NCBI GenBank assembly: GCA_934490165.1
Contig: CAKSTB010000016.1
Coordinates: forward strand, 1-64,000
DNA length: 64,000 nt
Direction: 5' to 3'
From: an uncultured Ruminiclostridium sp.
Lineage (GTDB): Bacteria; Bacillota; Clostridia; Oscillospirales; Ruminococcaceae
Part shown: one piece after another, positions 17,894 through 26,015 of the stretch
Layout: every line of letters starts with the position of its first letter
Position numbering within the stretch: position 1 is the stretch's first letter
The notes under the pieces: generated by a model
The model's database searches: none
Told to the model about the DNA's origin: nothing
The model's input: the letters and a program-made list of their open reading frames with translations, nothing else
Made by a program: the position numbers and the translations under genes

Positions 17894-18613
17894 ATGTTAA
17901 TAGCAATATGTGACGACAGCAGAATAGATGCAATGCTGTCAAAGACACTCATAATCGAATATTTCAAAAAACGGAAGCTGTCTTGTACGGTCAGGCTCTA
18001 TGAGAGCGGTCCGGAGTTGCTTGAAGATGCAGGCAGCAGTAAAAGCTTTGATATCATATTTATGGATATCTATGTCGGGCAAGAGCTTGGGATCGACATA
18101 GCAAGGCGGCTTCGTAATGACGGTTATGAAAATCTGCTGATATTCTCAACGATTACCGATGAGTATGCTATTGAGAGCTACAGCGTAAGCGCAAACGGCT
18201 ATATATTAAAACCGTACAATATGTCGCGGCTTGAAGCGGTACTTGACAGGGTTCTGGAAAAGTATGACGCGGATTATATGAGGGTCAAGGTTCGCAACAC
18301 TTATGTGAACATACCATACAGCGATATTGTCTATATAGAAAGCAGAAATAACCGCTGTATACTGCATACGGAAGAAGAGGAATATTCACTTTATATGCGG
18401 CTTGATGAGATAGAAGACAGTATATCGGACGAGGAGTCACGCTTCTTAAGGTGTCACAGAAGTTATATTGTCAATATGGATCACATTATCGCTGTTGACG
18501 AACAGTTCAGACTTGACAACGGCGACAGTGCGCTTATCAGAAGCAAGAGCAGGGCGCAGATAAAGAAATATTATATTGATTATGAAGAGGGCAGAACTCT
18601 CAACAAGGTCTGA
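17894..18613 (+). CDS. LytTR-family response regulator
   Basis: The protein has 239 residues. An N-terminal receiver domain (residues 1-120) has acidic residues in CDDS, the phospho-acceptor Asp in IIFMDIYVG and the conserved Lys in YILKPYN. A C-terminal LytTR DNA-binding domain (residues 135-235) has VKVRNTYVNIPYSDIVYIES and FLRCHRSYIVNMDHI. This is the AgrA/VirR/LytR class. No histidine kinase gene is next to it, so it is an orphan in this window. It has its own promoter and terminator. Targets are unknown; LytTR regulators often control surface, competence or cell-wall functions. Confidence 0.92.
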   Translation: MLIAICDDSRIDAMLSKTLIIEYFKKRKLSCTVRLYESGPELLEDAGSSKSFDIIFMDIYVGQELGIDIARRLRNDGYENLLIFSTITDEYAIESYSVSANGYILKPYNMSRLEAVLDRVLEKYDADYMRVKVRNTYVNIPYSDIVYIESRNNRCILHTEEEEYSLYMRLDEIEDSISDEESRFLRCHRSYIVNMDHIIAVDEQFRLDNGDSALIRSKSRAQIKKYYIDYEEGRTLNKV

Positions 18614-18680
18614 ACGGTGAGCCGTACAGTGTGTGATATGGCGTACAGCACAAGCGGTGCTGTTATATAGGAAATAAAAA

Positions 18681-18710
18681 TGCAGTTCCGTTGGAGGAGC
18701 TGCTTTTTTA
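18681..18710 (+). terminator. Terminator of the LytTR gene
   Basis: GCAGTTCC and GGAGCTGC pair around a GTTG-type loop and are followed by T7. Confidence 0.82.
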
Positions 18711-18726
18711 ATATGTATTTACGAAA

Positions 18727-19617
18727 TCAGGCGTTCTGATTTTGTTTATATGCGGCAATGAAGTCCGCAATAAGTCGGTAAACCTTTTCGCGCTGTTTTT
18801 CCTGTAATACGCTGTGGCGCATACCGTCATATAATCGAAGAGTTATATCAAAGCCGCTTGCTTTAAGTGCGGCGGCTTTTACCATCGCGTATTCGCCTTT
18901 ATCGCCTACTGTATCCATTGTTCCGCTTATCATAAGTACAGGCGGTTTTGCTTTTATATCGGAAAGATAGTGCTCCTGCTGTACTTCTTTTGCGAGTTTG
19001 ATAAAGCTTTTGTAGAAACGGCAACTGTACATCTTGTTTGTGTAGGGGAGCGTTTCATAATACTCCGCGCGCTCAAGATCCGAGGTTACCCACGACACGG
19101 TGCACTTTTCGGGGAATGGCTCGGCAACCTTTCCGAACAACTTAAGAAAGACATCTGTGCTCGGAGCATCTGCACCCTTTTGTGTTATTTCGGCATCAAC
19201 AGCGGAAAGCAGCATATCGGTATCGCGGATATGCGGACAGCCCGTGAGGATCACGCCGCTGTAGAGCGTTCCGCCGTGCCGTTTCAGAATATACTGTGCC
19301 ATCTGCGAACCGAGGCTGTGACCGAGCAGAAACAGCGGTGTACTGCTGTCGGCGGATATATATTCAGAAAATGTGAAGCACTCGTCAGCCGACAGCCGGA
19401 CGATATCGTCTATGTCGGTCGATAGCGTTGTCCTGCCGTGATCGCGGTATTCGCAAAGATATACCGATATGCCGTCATCGGTCATATAAGCGGCAAGCTG
19501 CTCATAGTATTCGGACATTTCGCCGAGCCCGTGGATTATCTGAAGCTTTGCTTTTTCGTTTTCGGCAAGCCACTTTTTGCAATGCATTCCGCTGTAATCA
19601 AATTCATATGTTGTCAT
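18727..19617 (-). CDS. Alpha/beta hydrolase (monoglyceride-lipase/PldB-like)
   Basis: The protein has 296 residues with the serine aminopeptidase/Hydrolase_4 fold of monoacylglycerol lipases and lysophospholipases. The oxyanion region is IIHGLGEMSEYY, the nucleophile lies in GHSLGS, the acid in ISGTMDTVGD, and the His in YDGMRHSVLQE. There is no signal peptide, so it is cytoplasmic or membrane-associated. The probable role is hydrolysis of monoacylglycerol or lysophospholipid esters; the exact substrate is inferred from the family only. GGAGAAC precedes the ATG. It lies downstream of the chemotaxis receptor, behind a terminator, in the same direction. Confidence 0.88.
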   Translation of the reverse strand: MTTYEFDYSGMHCKKWLAENEKAKLQIIHGLGEMSEYYEQLAAYMTDDGISVYLCEYRDHGRTTLSTDIDDIVRLSADECFTFSEYISADSSTPLFLLGHSLGSQMAQYILKRHGGTLYSGVILTGCPHIRDTDMLLSAVDAEITQKGADAPSTDVFLKLFGKVAEPFPEKCTVSWVTSDLERAEYYETLPYTNKMYSCRFYKSFIKLAKEVQQEHYLSDIKAKPPVLMISGTMDTVGDKGEYAMVKAAALKASGFDITLRLYDGMRHSVLQEKQREKVYRLIADFIAAYKQNQNA

Positions 19618-19629
19618 AATGTTCTCCGT

Positions 19630-19660
19630 AAAAATAAAGCAGGCCTTAGATGCCTGCTTT
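19630..19660 (-). terminator. Terminator of the chemotaxis-receptor gene
   Basis: AAAGCAGGC and GCCTGCTTT form a perfect stem; on the minus strand ATTTTTA follows. Confidence 0.85.
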
Positions 19661-19667
19661 ATTGCTT

Positions 19668-21005
19668 TTATTCTTCTGCAATAGTCGGTCCTTCGAGATG
19701 AACCTGACCGTTTTCACGCAGATGGAACTGCTTGACAAGCGTCTGCATTTCCTTTGCCTGCGCGGCAGTAAGTGCGCTTGCACTTGCGCTTTCTTCTGCG
19801 GTCGCGGCGTTGTTCTGTACTACCGCTGAAATCTGACCGACACTTGAAAGTACCTGGTCAACCATAGATGCCTGCTCAGCTGAAACCTCGGAAATCTCGT
19901 TGATAAGAGAATTTGCATTGCTGAAACGCTCCATAACGTTCTCAATCGTATGAGCGGTCGAGTCTGCAATGGCTGTGCCGTTTGAAACGGCTTCTATAGT
20001 ACTGCTGATAAGCTCGCTTGTTGTCTGTGCGGCTTCTGCGGATTTGCTTGCAAGGTTTCTGACTTCATCGGCAACGACTGCAAAGCCTTTGCCCGCTTCT
20101 CCTGCTCTTGCGGCTTCTACTGCGGCATTAAGAGCAAGTATATTTGTCTGGAATGCGATGTTGTCGATAGTATTGATGATCTTCTCAATCTCGGCTGATT
20201 TTTCATCGATTATCTTCATTGCGGCAAGCATCTTCTGCATTTCCGCGTTGCCCTGCTTAAGATCGGTAGTCGCGGTGTCGGAGATCTCACTTACGTTCTT
20301 TGCGTTCTCGGCATTCTTGTTAACTCTGCCGGAGATATCCTGAACATAATCCGAAAGCTCACGGATAGATGCCTCCTGCTCGCTTGTGCCCTGTGCAAGT
20401 GCCTGTGAGCCGCTTGATACCTGTTCGGAAGCGTCATAGAGCATTGTGCCCGACTTCTGGATACTCGACATAGAATTGTTGAGGTTTACAAGTATCTGCT
20501 CGAATGCTTCCTTTATCGGGGCAAACTCGCCTTTATATTCGTAATTGATGTTGAAGCTTATGTTGCCATAGGACATCTGAGTAAGAAGATATGTAAGCTC
20601 ATCGACCATCTTTTTCAGATACCACTTGGCGGTATTGAGTGAGCCTGCAAGCTTTCCTATATCGCTTTCATTTATCTTTACGTCAAATTCTTCGGAAAGA
20701 ATGCCATCGGAGAAGTTGTTGAGCTCGTGGCTTATCTTCTTGATAGGCTTCATAATAGCTTTTCTGCAGTATATGGTCAAAAGTATAAATGCGGCTGTTA
20801 CGATAAGAGCGAAGCCCTCAATTATCAGCGACAGCATTATTGATGAGTGATATACGGGATTGTCACTGCCCGCCATTGAAAGAATGTTGACGGTGCATAC
20901 GGCGATAGTAGCCACCATCATAACACAGCAGATAACGCACAGAAGAGTTATTACAAATACCTGACTTTGCGCCTTCTTTTTTATCCAACCTTTAAATTTT
21001 TTCAT
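19668..21005 (-). CDS. Methyl-accepting chemotaxis protein
   Basis: About 445 residues. Two membrane helices near residues 15-40 and 55-80 leave only a very short extracytoplasmic loop, so there is no large sensor domain. A HAMP-like linker follows and then a long MCP signalling coiled coil, with the conserved hairpin tip ([38 protein letters not shown]). The protein probably senses a membrane or internal signal. It passes it to CheW/CheA, which are not in the window. The ATG at 21005 has GAGGTG six bases upstream and is preferred over a GTG three codons before. With flagellin nearby it suggests a motile or once-motile organism. Confidence 0.94.
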   Translation of the reverse strand: MKKFKGWIKKKAQSQVFVITLLCVICCVMMVATIAVCTVNILSMAGSDNPVYHSSIMLSLIIEGFALIVTAAFILLTIYCRKAIMKPIKKISHELNNFSDGILSEEFDVKINESDIGKLAGSLNTAKWYLKKMVDELTYLLTQMSYGNISFNINYEYKGEFAPIKEAFEQILVNLNNSMSSIQKSGTMLYDASEQVSSGSQALAQGTSEQEASIRELSDYVQDISGRVNKNAENAKNVSEISDTATTDLKQGNAEMQKMLAAMKIIDEKSAEIEKIINTIDNIAFQTNILALNAAVEAARAGEAGKGFAVVADEVRNLASKSAEAAQTTSELISSTIEAVSNGTAIADSTAHTIENVMERFSNANSLINEISEVSAEQASMVDQVLSSVGQISAVVQNNAATAEESASASALTAAQAKEMQTLVKQFHLRENGQVHLEGPTIAEE

Positions 21006-21040
21006 AAGAAACACCTCTTATATTTACATCTTATAACAGA

Positions 21041-21069
21041 ATTTTATCACAAATGCTGTAATAAGTCAA
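21041..21069 (-). promoter_or_regulatory. Promoter of the chemotaxis-receptor gene
   Basis: On the minus strand, TTGACT (21064-21069), 17 bases, TAAAAT (21041-21046). This is a sigma-A-type promoter, not sigma-28. Confidence 0.78.
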
Positions 21070-21085
21070 GAAGTAAAGTGGTGCA

Positions 21086-21104
21086 TTTGGTGGAATACAC
21101 CAAA
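21086..21104. repeat. Perfect inverted repeat TTTGGTG-5-CACCAAA
   Basis: Seven-base perfect arms with loop GAATA, 17 bases upstream of the receptor promoter's -35 box. It could be an operator. Confidence 0.65.
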
Positions 21105-21134
21105 ATATGTTGTATAACTGTACAAGTTGCACGA

Positions 21135-21168
21135 AAGCCGCCATGACTTAATGATCATGACGGCTCAG
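21135..21168 (-). terminator. Hairpin after queT
   Basis: On the minus strand AGCCGTCATGA and TCATGGCGGCT pair around an 8-base loop just after the queT stop. The T run is weak (TTTCG), so termination is likely but not certain. Confidence 0.6.
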
Positions 21169-21179
21169 AAATTTGCCTG

Positions 21180-21680
21180 TCAACTCTGTGCAGTGAACAG
21201 ACGTCTGCAATATTTGTTATCCAGTCCGTGATACAGGAGCATACCGAGTACTCCGCAGGAGATTATCTCACCTGCACATACTGTCAGTGCCGAGAACCAT
21301 ATAGCATCGGGTACACCGTAAGCGTAGGTAAGTACGAGGGGTACTATGACAGTATTGGCGATTATGGGCGGCAGAGGGTATAAAACTCTGTGGTGCTTTC
21401 TCAGAAGATATGTGCCGACCGCTCCTATGAGCGTGGCAAGACTTCCGAAGATAACATCCCATATTACCGCACCGGTCAGTATGTTTGAGATGATACAGCC
21501 TACAACCAGTCCCGGAATTGCCGCCGGAGTAAACACCGGCAGGATAGTGAGCGCCTCGGAAAGACGCACCTGAATTACGCCGTTTGTAAGCCCCAGCAGG
21601 TTGACAATATAGGTCAGCACTACATAGATTGCGGCGATAACGGCTCCCTGTGTGATAAACAGGACTTTTTTGTTTCGCAT
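21180..21680 (-). CDS. queT: QueT-family transporter (queuosine precursor ECF S component)
   Basis: A 166-residue membrane protein with about five or six helices. It matches the QueT/DUF988 family, substrate-binding S components of energy-coupling-factor transporters for queuosine precursors such as preQ1. Family features are ITQGAVIAAIYVVLTYI, the IQVRLSEALTILPVFTPAAIPGL loop and IWDVIFGSLATLIGA. It would work with a shared EcfAAT module encoded elsewhere. AAAGGA precedes the ATG. The leader contains two hairpins and a tail that can pair with the first loop, as expected if preQ1 controls it. The gene starts its own transcription unit right after the LysR gene. Confidence 0.9.
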   Translation of the reverse strand: MRNKKVLFITQGAVIAAIYVVLTYIVNLLGLTNGVIQVRLSEALTILPVFTPAAIPGLVVGCIISNILTGAVIWDVIFGSLATLIGAVGTYLLRKHHRVLYPLPPIIANTVIVPLVLTYAYGVPDAIWFSALTVCAGEIISCGVLGMLLYHGLDNKYCRRLFTAQS

Positions 21681-21752
21681 ATTGAATTGTCCTTTCGTAG
21701 TTTTGATTTATCCGTCTTTTGACGGAAAGTGAGGATATTGCGAACTCACAAA
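21681..21752 (-). promoter_or_regulatory. Structured leader of queT, candidate preQ1-responsive element
   Basis: On the minus strand GTGAG pairs with CTCAC (21745-21749 with 21729-21733) around an 11-base loop starting TTCG. CCGTC and GACGG make a second hairpin with an AAAA loop. The tail CTACGAAAGGA can pair CGAA with loop TTCG, right beside the AAAGGA ribosome site. The layout resembles preQ1-II pseudoknots, but the sequence does not match any class consensus that I know. Confidence 0.4.
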
Positions 21753-21757
21753 AAATG

Positions 21758-21786
21758 ATTTTAGCACAGTTAAAGCGCTTTGTCAA
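21758..21786 (-). promoter_or_regulatory. Consensus promoter of queT
   Basis: On the minus strand, TTGACA (21781-21786), 17 bases, TAAAAT (21758-21763). The -35 box sits three bases after the LysR stop codon. Confidence 0.85.
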
Positions 21787-21788
21787 GC

Positions 21789-22676
21789 TTATTTTTGTGT
21801 TTCTTCGACCGCCTTTATAAACCGCTTTATATCATCGGGGGCATCTTTGGCGTACATTATGACAAGCGGTATGCCAAGCGGATATTCAAGCGGTATAGTG
21901 ACAAGCCCCGGGTGTATATCGTGCCAGCAGTCAAGCGAAAGCAATATGTCATCTGATTCGGCACAGCGGTTGAAAACCGTCATATCGTAAAAACTCGGGG
22001 TATCAATGACCGTTACATTGCCGTGTGAGATAAGCTCTTTTCTGAGCTCGTCGTTGTTCGAAGAGTCGCCCTGCTTCACCATCATTACCGTTTCGCCCTC
22101 AAGGTCGGCGACAGATATGGATTTTTTCCTTGCAAGGCGGTGTGTGCGTGAAATCGCAACTGTAAAACAGCACTTGCCTATTTCAAGCGTATTGCATTCG
22201 TTTCTCCATATTTTAGAGTCGCAGGGACCGACAAGAAAATCAAACTTCTCTCCGAGTGAGGAAACAACAGATACTATATCGTTATGGTTATCGTCAAACG
22301 GCACAAGGTGCAGTTTGTATCCGGGAAAACGGTCGTTAAGCGTATACCACAGATCCATAAGAGGCTTGGCAGGATTTAAAAGCGATGTTCCCACGCAGAA
22401 GGTCTTTTCGTATTTTTCCTCCTCCTTTTTCGCCTTAAGTACGGCATTTTCGGAGCGTTCTATTATATCTTTTGAAGCTGTGTAAATGATTTTGCCTGCG
22501 TTTGTCAGCGTCACACCGGAAGAATTGCGGTTGAACAAGGTCAGCGAAAGCCGGCTTTCAAGCGTGTTTATCTGCTTCATTACAGCGGTCGGAGAGATAT
22601 ACAGCTTTGATGATGCCAAAGTAAAGCTGCCGCAGTCGGCAACGGTTATGAATGTCTTTATTGCCGGGTCATACAT
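21789..22676 (-). CDS. LysR-family transcriptional regulator
   Basis: About 295 residues. An N-terminal winged helix (FITVADCGSFTLASSKLYISPTAV) is followed by a periplasmic-binding-protein-like effector domain. The helix-turn-helix and GKIIYTASKDII helix are typical LysR. I chose the ATG at 22676 (MYDPAIKTF) because GAGGTGAA lies just upstream; the longer frame adds 35 residues with no family match. It is divergent from a flavodoxin and an aldo-keto reductase, the usual arrangement for a LysR regulator and its targets. An ATATCGGATAT palindrome lies in the shared intergenic region and could be its site. Confidence 0.92.
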   Translation of the reverse strand: MYDPAIKTFITVADCGSFTLASSKLYISPTAVMKQINTLESRLSLTLFNRNSSGVTLTNAGKIIYTASKDIIERSENAVLKAKKEEEKYEKTFCVGTSLLNPAKPLMDLWYTLNDRFPGYKLHLVPFDDNHNDIVSVVSSLGEKFDFLVGPCDSKIWRNECNTLEIGKCCFTVAISRTHRLARKKSISVADLEGETVMMVKQGDSSNNDELRKELISHGNVTVIDTPSFYDMTVFNRCAESDDILLSLDCWHDIHPGLVTIPLEYPLGIPLVIMYAKDAPDDIKRFIKAVEETQK

Positions 22677-22796
22677 ATAATTCACCTCGGATAAGAAGTA
22701 TAAACTTTTGGTTAATACGATGATAACATATCGGATATTCCATGTCAAGGGAAAATGTGATAAAATGTAAGTACAAAACAAGAAAGGGTGGTTAAG

Positions 22797-23300
22797 ATGT
22801 CGGATAAACTTATAGTATACTATTCAAGAGCCGATGAAAACTATGTCAGCGGAGAGCTGAAGATGCTTTCGGTCGGAAATACCGAGGTAGCCGCAGGTTA
22901 TATCAAAGAGCTTACGGGTGCGGCTGTGTTCAAAATAGAGCAGAAAAAACCGTATTCGGCAGGCTATAACGAATGTATAGCGCAGGCACAGGCGGATCTG
23001 AAAAGCGACGCAAGACCGGAGCTTGTAAATATGCCTGAGAGCATAGATAAGTACAGTGTTATCTATCTGTGCTATCCTAACTACTGGGGCACTGTTCCTA
23101 TGGCGGTATTTACATTCCTTGATAATTTCAGCTTTGAAGGCAAGACGGTAAAACCGCTTTGTACGCATGAGGGAAGCGGTATGGGCAGAAGCGAAAGCGA
23201 TATCAAGGCTCACTGCAAGGGCGCAAAGGTCGAAAAAGGACTTGCAATACACGGAAGCAGTGCGGGAAAAAGCAAGTCGCAGATTGAAAAATGGATATAA
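22797..23300 (+). CDS. Flavodoxin family protein
   Basis: About 167 residues. It is a flavodoxin_4-type FMN protein: the N-terminal phosphate-binding segment is LIVYYSRADENY, YLCYPNYWGTVPMAVFTFLDN is the second FMN-binding loop, and THEGSGMG the third. It probably carries electrons or reduces quinones and similar substrates in the cytoplasm. I chose the ATG at 22797 over a GTG three codons earlier because AAAGGGTGG sits six bases before it. It is followed 15 bases later by an aldo-keto reductase and is divergent from the LysR gene, suggesting a small regulated redox operon. Confidence 0.87.
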   Translation: MSDKLIVYYSRADENYVSGELKMLSVGNTEVAAGYIKELTGAAVFKIEQKKPYSAGYNECIAQAQADLKSDARPELVNMPESIDKYSVIYLCYPNYWGTVPMAVFTFLDNFSFEGKTVKPLCTHEGSGMGRSESDIKAHCKGAKVEKGLAIHGSSAGKSKSQIEKWI

Positions 23301-23315
23301 AAGGAGGCTATAAAT

Positions 23316-24155
23316 ATGGAATTTGTAACGCTTAATAACGGAGTGAAAATGCCGATACTCGGTTACGGCGTATATCAGACACCTGCCGAGGAAACAAAAA
23401 AGTGCGTACTTGACGCACTGAATACGGGTTATCGCAGTATAGATACCGCGCAGGCTTACGGCAATGAGGCGGGTGTCGGTGACGCTGTGGCAGAGTCGGG
23501 CATTGCAAGAGATGAGATATTCATCACAACTAAGATATGGATAACCAACGCCGGCTATGAAAAAGCAAAGAAATCTATAGACGAGTCGCTGAAAAAGCTC
23601 AGAACGGATTATGTTGACCTGCTTCTTATACATCAGCCTTTCGGCGATTATTACGGAAGCTACAGAGCTATGGAAGAGGCGTACAGACAGGGAAAGGCTC
23701 GTGCAATAGGTGTATCTAATTTCTACCCGGATCGCTATCTTGATATCGAACACTTCTCGGAAATCAAGCCTGCTGTAAACCAGATGGAAACACACGTTTT
23801 CCAGCAGCAGAAGGTTTTGAGAGAGTATATGGCAAAGCACAATACTCAGCTTATGTCATGGGGTCCTTTTGCAGAGGGAAGAAACGACTTCTTCACAAAT
23901 AAAGTGCTTTCCGATATCGGCGCAAAGTACGGTAAGAGCGTTGCTCAGACGGCACTGCGTTTTCTCATTCAGAGCGGCATAGTTGTTATACCGAAGTCGG
24001 TGCATCATGAGCGTATCGAGCAGAACTTCAACGTATTTGACTTTGAACTGTCCACAGAGGATATGCAGACTATCGCAAATCTTGATACGGGCAAAAGTCT
24101 TTTCTTCTCACATCGTGATCCCGAAAGGGTCGAGTGGTTTATGTCCAGAGTCTGA
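23316..24155 (+). CDS. Aldo/keto reductase
   Basis: The protein has 279 residues, a complete NADPH-dependent aldo/keto reductase TIM barrel. The catalytic Asp and Tyr are in DTAQAYGNEAGVG, the Lys in FITTKIW and the His in LLLIHQPFGDYYG. The cofactor-binding part has GVSNF and IPKSVHHERIEQN. It is closest in style to the 2,5-diketo-gluconate reductase/YvgN group, which reduces aldehydes and ketones such as methylglyoxal. AAAGGAGG precedes the start. It is probably co-transcribed with the flavodoxin. Confidence 0.93.
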   Translation: MEFVTLNNGVKMPILGYGVYQTPAEETKKCVLDALNTGYRSIDTAQAYGNEAGVGDAVAESGIARDEIFITTKIWITNAGYEKAKKSIDESLKKLRTDYVDLLLIHQPFGDYYGSYRAMEEAYRQGKARAIGVSNFYPDRYLDIEHFSEIKPAVNQMETHVFQQQKVLREYMAKHNTQLMSWGPFAEGRNDFFTNKVLSDIGAKYGKSVAQTALRFLIQSGIVVIPKSVHHERIEQNFNVFDFELSTEDMQTIANLDTGKSLFFSHRDPERVEWFMSRV

Positions 24156-24317
24156 TTACTGTCTGATATAGATACCCTGATCTTCAATATAATCTTCAAG
24201 CTCCTGCTTCATATCCCATATAGCCTCCTCTTTGTCGGCAGACTGTCTGTAGTCGCTTTTATCGGCAGTTTCGGGCTGTACGGGAGTTTCGGGAGCTTTT
24301 TTCTTTTCGTCTGTCAT
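24156..24317 (-). CDS. Small acidic hypothetical protein
   Basis: A 53-residue, highly charged protein (MTDEKKKAPETPVQPE...), with a Pro/Glu/Lys-rich N terminus and a C-terminal acidic amphipathic stretch (DMKQELEDYIEDQG). I do not recognise a family. AAAGGA lies about ten bases before the ATG at 24317, and the stop abuts the convergent aldo-keto reductase stop. An upstream ATG gives 20 extra residues without support. Real coding status is likely but unproven. Confidence 0.55.
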   Translation of the reverse strand: MTDEKKKAPETPVQPETADKSDYRQSADKEEAIWDMKQELEDYIEDQGIYIRQ

Positions 24318-24419
24318 ATTTATCAAGTCCTTTCGGCGTATTTTTTGTTGTTTACATTTTATCACAATCTGTAGCACAGTTCAATATGCTGTGGCACAAA
24401 ACGTCAGTGATAACGGAAG

Positions 24420-24447
24420 TTGACATATTCTTTTAAATGAGTATAAT
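24420..24447 (+). promoter_or_regulatory. Consensus promoter of the MATE gene
   Basis: TTGACA (24420-24425), 16 bases, TATAAT (24442-24447). An in-frame ATG at 24437 lies inside this promoter, so it cannot be the start codon. Confidence 0.82.
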
Positions 24448-24475
24448 ATTTATGGACGAAGAAAGGAAGTTTAAA

Positions 24476-25840
24476 TTGAGCGTAGATATAAAAGAGAAAA
24501 AGAAATCCGGAACGGTTCTTATGACAGAGGGCTCTATCTGGAAAAAGCTGCTTATATTTTCCGTGCCGCTGATACTGGGCAACCTCTTACAGCAGTTATA
24601 CAGCACGGTCGACTCGATAATTGTAGGTAACTGCGTAGGTAAAGAAGCGCTTGCTGCGGTTGGTGCGACAGGCTCTATCGTAAATCTGCTGATAGCGTTC
24701 AGTCAGGGCGCATCGGTCGGTGCGGGCGTTATCATATCGCAGTATATGGGCGCAAAGCGCAAGGACGATGTAAAGAGAGCAGTACATACCTCGATCGCAA
24801 TCGCGGCGATAATCGGTCTTGTGCTGACGGTCGCGGGCGTGTTTATGAGCAGACTGTTCCTTATATGGATGCAGACACCCGAAAATATCCTTGACAGTGC
24901 ATCACTGTACTTAGAGATCTACTGCGGCGGTTTGCTGTTCAACGTACTGTACAATATGTGTGCGGGAATATTCAATGCGGCGGGTAACTCAAGGCGACCG
25001 CTGTTATACCTCGGTGCGGCTTCAGTTGTCAATATAGCGCTTGACCTTATACTGATACAGGGTTTTGGTATGGGCGTTGAGGGCGCGGCGATAGCGACCG
25101 ATGCGAGCCAGCTTGTTTCCTGCGTTATGGCCATAATCTATATGGTAAGGGTAAATGCGGATTATAAGCTGTTTATCCGTCAGATAAAGGTACACCGGGA
25201 TATGGCGATAAGGATAATAAAGATAGGTCTGCCTACAGGCATTCAGAATATGGTCATCTCCTTTTCAAATGTGCTTGTGCAGGCTAGCGTCAACAGCTTC
25301 GGCTCGGACGCTGTAGCGGGCTTCGGTGCATATCTTAAGGTCGATGGCTTTAACATTCTGCCTGTGCTTAGTATAAGCATGGCGGTGACTACTTTTGTCG
25401 GACAGAATTACGGCGCAAATAAGCCCGAGCGTGTCAAAAAGGGCATGTGGACGGCGCTCGGTATGGGCATCGTGTACACGATTATAACAGGTATTCTGCT
25501 TCTTGTGTTTGCCGATCCGATAATAAGGCTGTTTGCAAATGATGACGCGGTTGCCGCCTGCGGTGAAACAGCGATGAAATATTTCTGCCCGTTCTATTTC
25601 CTGCTTGCTGTTATGAATGTGCTTGCGGGGGCTGTAAGAGGTACGGGTAAGAGTGTGCCGCCGATGCTGATACTGCTGTTTGCAATGTGCATTTTCAGAA
25701 TATTCTGGATATGGCTTATTGTGCCGCTTTTCCCGACTATTGACGGCGTTTATCTGCTGTATCCTGTTTCGTGGGTTATCGGTGCGGGACTTATGGTGCT
25801 GTATACATGGAAGGGTAAGTGGATGCCGAAAATCGAGTAA
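24476..25840 (+). CDS. MATE-family multidrug exporter
   Basis: About 454 residues and twelve membrane helices in two homologous halves. It belongs to the MepA/NorM-like group of the MATE superfamily, which exports cationic drugs or metabolites using Na+ or H+. Signature parts are FSVPLILGNLLQQLYSTVDSIIVG, GAGVIISQYMGA and the second-half GIQNMVISFSNVLVQ. I place the start at TTG 24476. AAAGGAAG sits six bases before it, whereas the ATG at 24437 is in the promoter and the ATG at 24452 sits at the expected transcription start. The gene stands alone, with a good terminator. Confidence 0.92.
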   Translation: MSVDIKEKKKSGTVLMTEGSIWKKLLIFSVPLILGNLLQQLYSTVDSIIVGNCVGKEALAAVGATGSIVNLLIAFSQGASVGAGVIISQYMGAKRKDDVKRAVHTSIAIAAIIGLVLTVAGVFMSRLFLIWMQTPENILDSASLYLEIYCGGLLFNVLYNMCAGIFNAAGNSRRPLLYLGAASVVNIALDLILIQGFGMGVEGAAIATDASQLVSCVMAIIYMVRVNADYKLFIRQIKVHRDMAIRIIKIGLPTGIQNMVISFSNVLVQASVNSFGSDAVAGFGAYLKVDGFNILPVLSISMAVTTFVGQNYGANKPERVKKGMWTALGMGIVYTIITGILLLVFADPIIRLFANDDAVAACGETAMKYFCPFYFLLAVMNVLAGAVRGTGKSVPPMLILLFAMCIFRIFWIWLIVPLFPTIDGVYLLYPVSWVIGAGLMVLYTWKGKWMPKIE

Positions 25841-25862
25841 AAATCCGGCTCGAAATGAATAC

Positions 25863-25907
25863 AAAATAACGCAGATATGCTTTAAAACGGCACTGCGTTA
25901 TTTTTTG
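25863..25907 (+). terminator. Terminator of the MATE gene
   Basis: AAATAACGCAG and CTGCGTTATTT form the stem, followed by a T run. Confidence 0.85.
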
Positions 25908-25927
25908 TGAAAATGCACAAAATGCTA

Positions 25928-25956
25928 TTGACGAAAACGATTACATGTGCTATGAT
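25928..25956 (+). promoter_or_regulatory. GH3 promoter with LacI-type operator in the spacer
   Basis: TTGACG (25928-25933), 17 bases, TATGAT (25951-25956). The spacer holds AAAACGATTACATG, the same core as the GH31 operator at 11274-11286, so a bound repressor would block RNA polymerase. Confidence 0.75.
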
Positions 25957-26015
25957 AGCGGTGATATATATTGCGGTTTGCGTAAAAAGTCAACAACTGC
26001 AAGACGGAGGAGAAG

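Noticed and set aside
22824..23840. 338-residue open frame on the minus strand
   Set aside because: It overlaps the flavodoxin and aldo-keto reductase genes fully and lacks any family motif.
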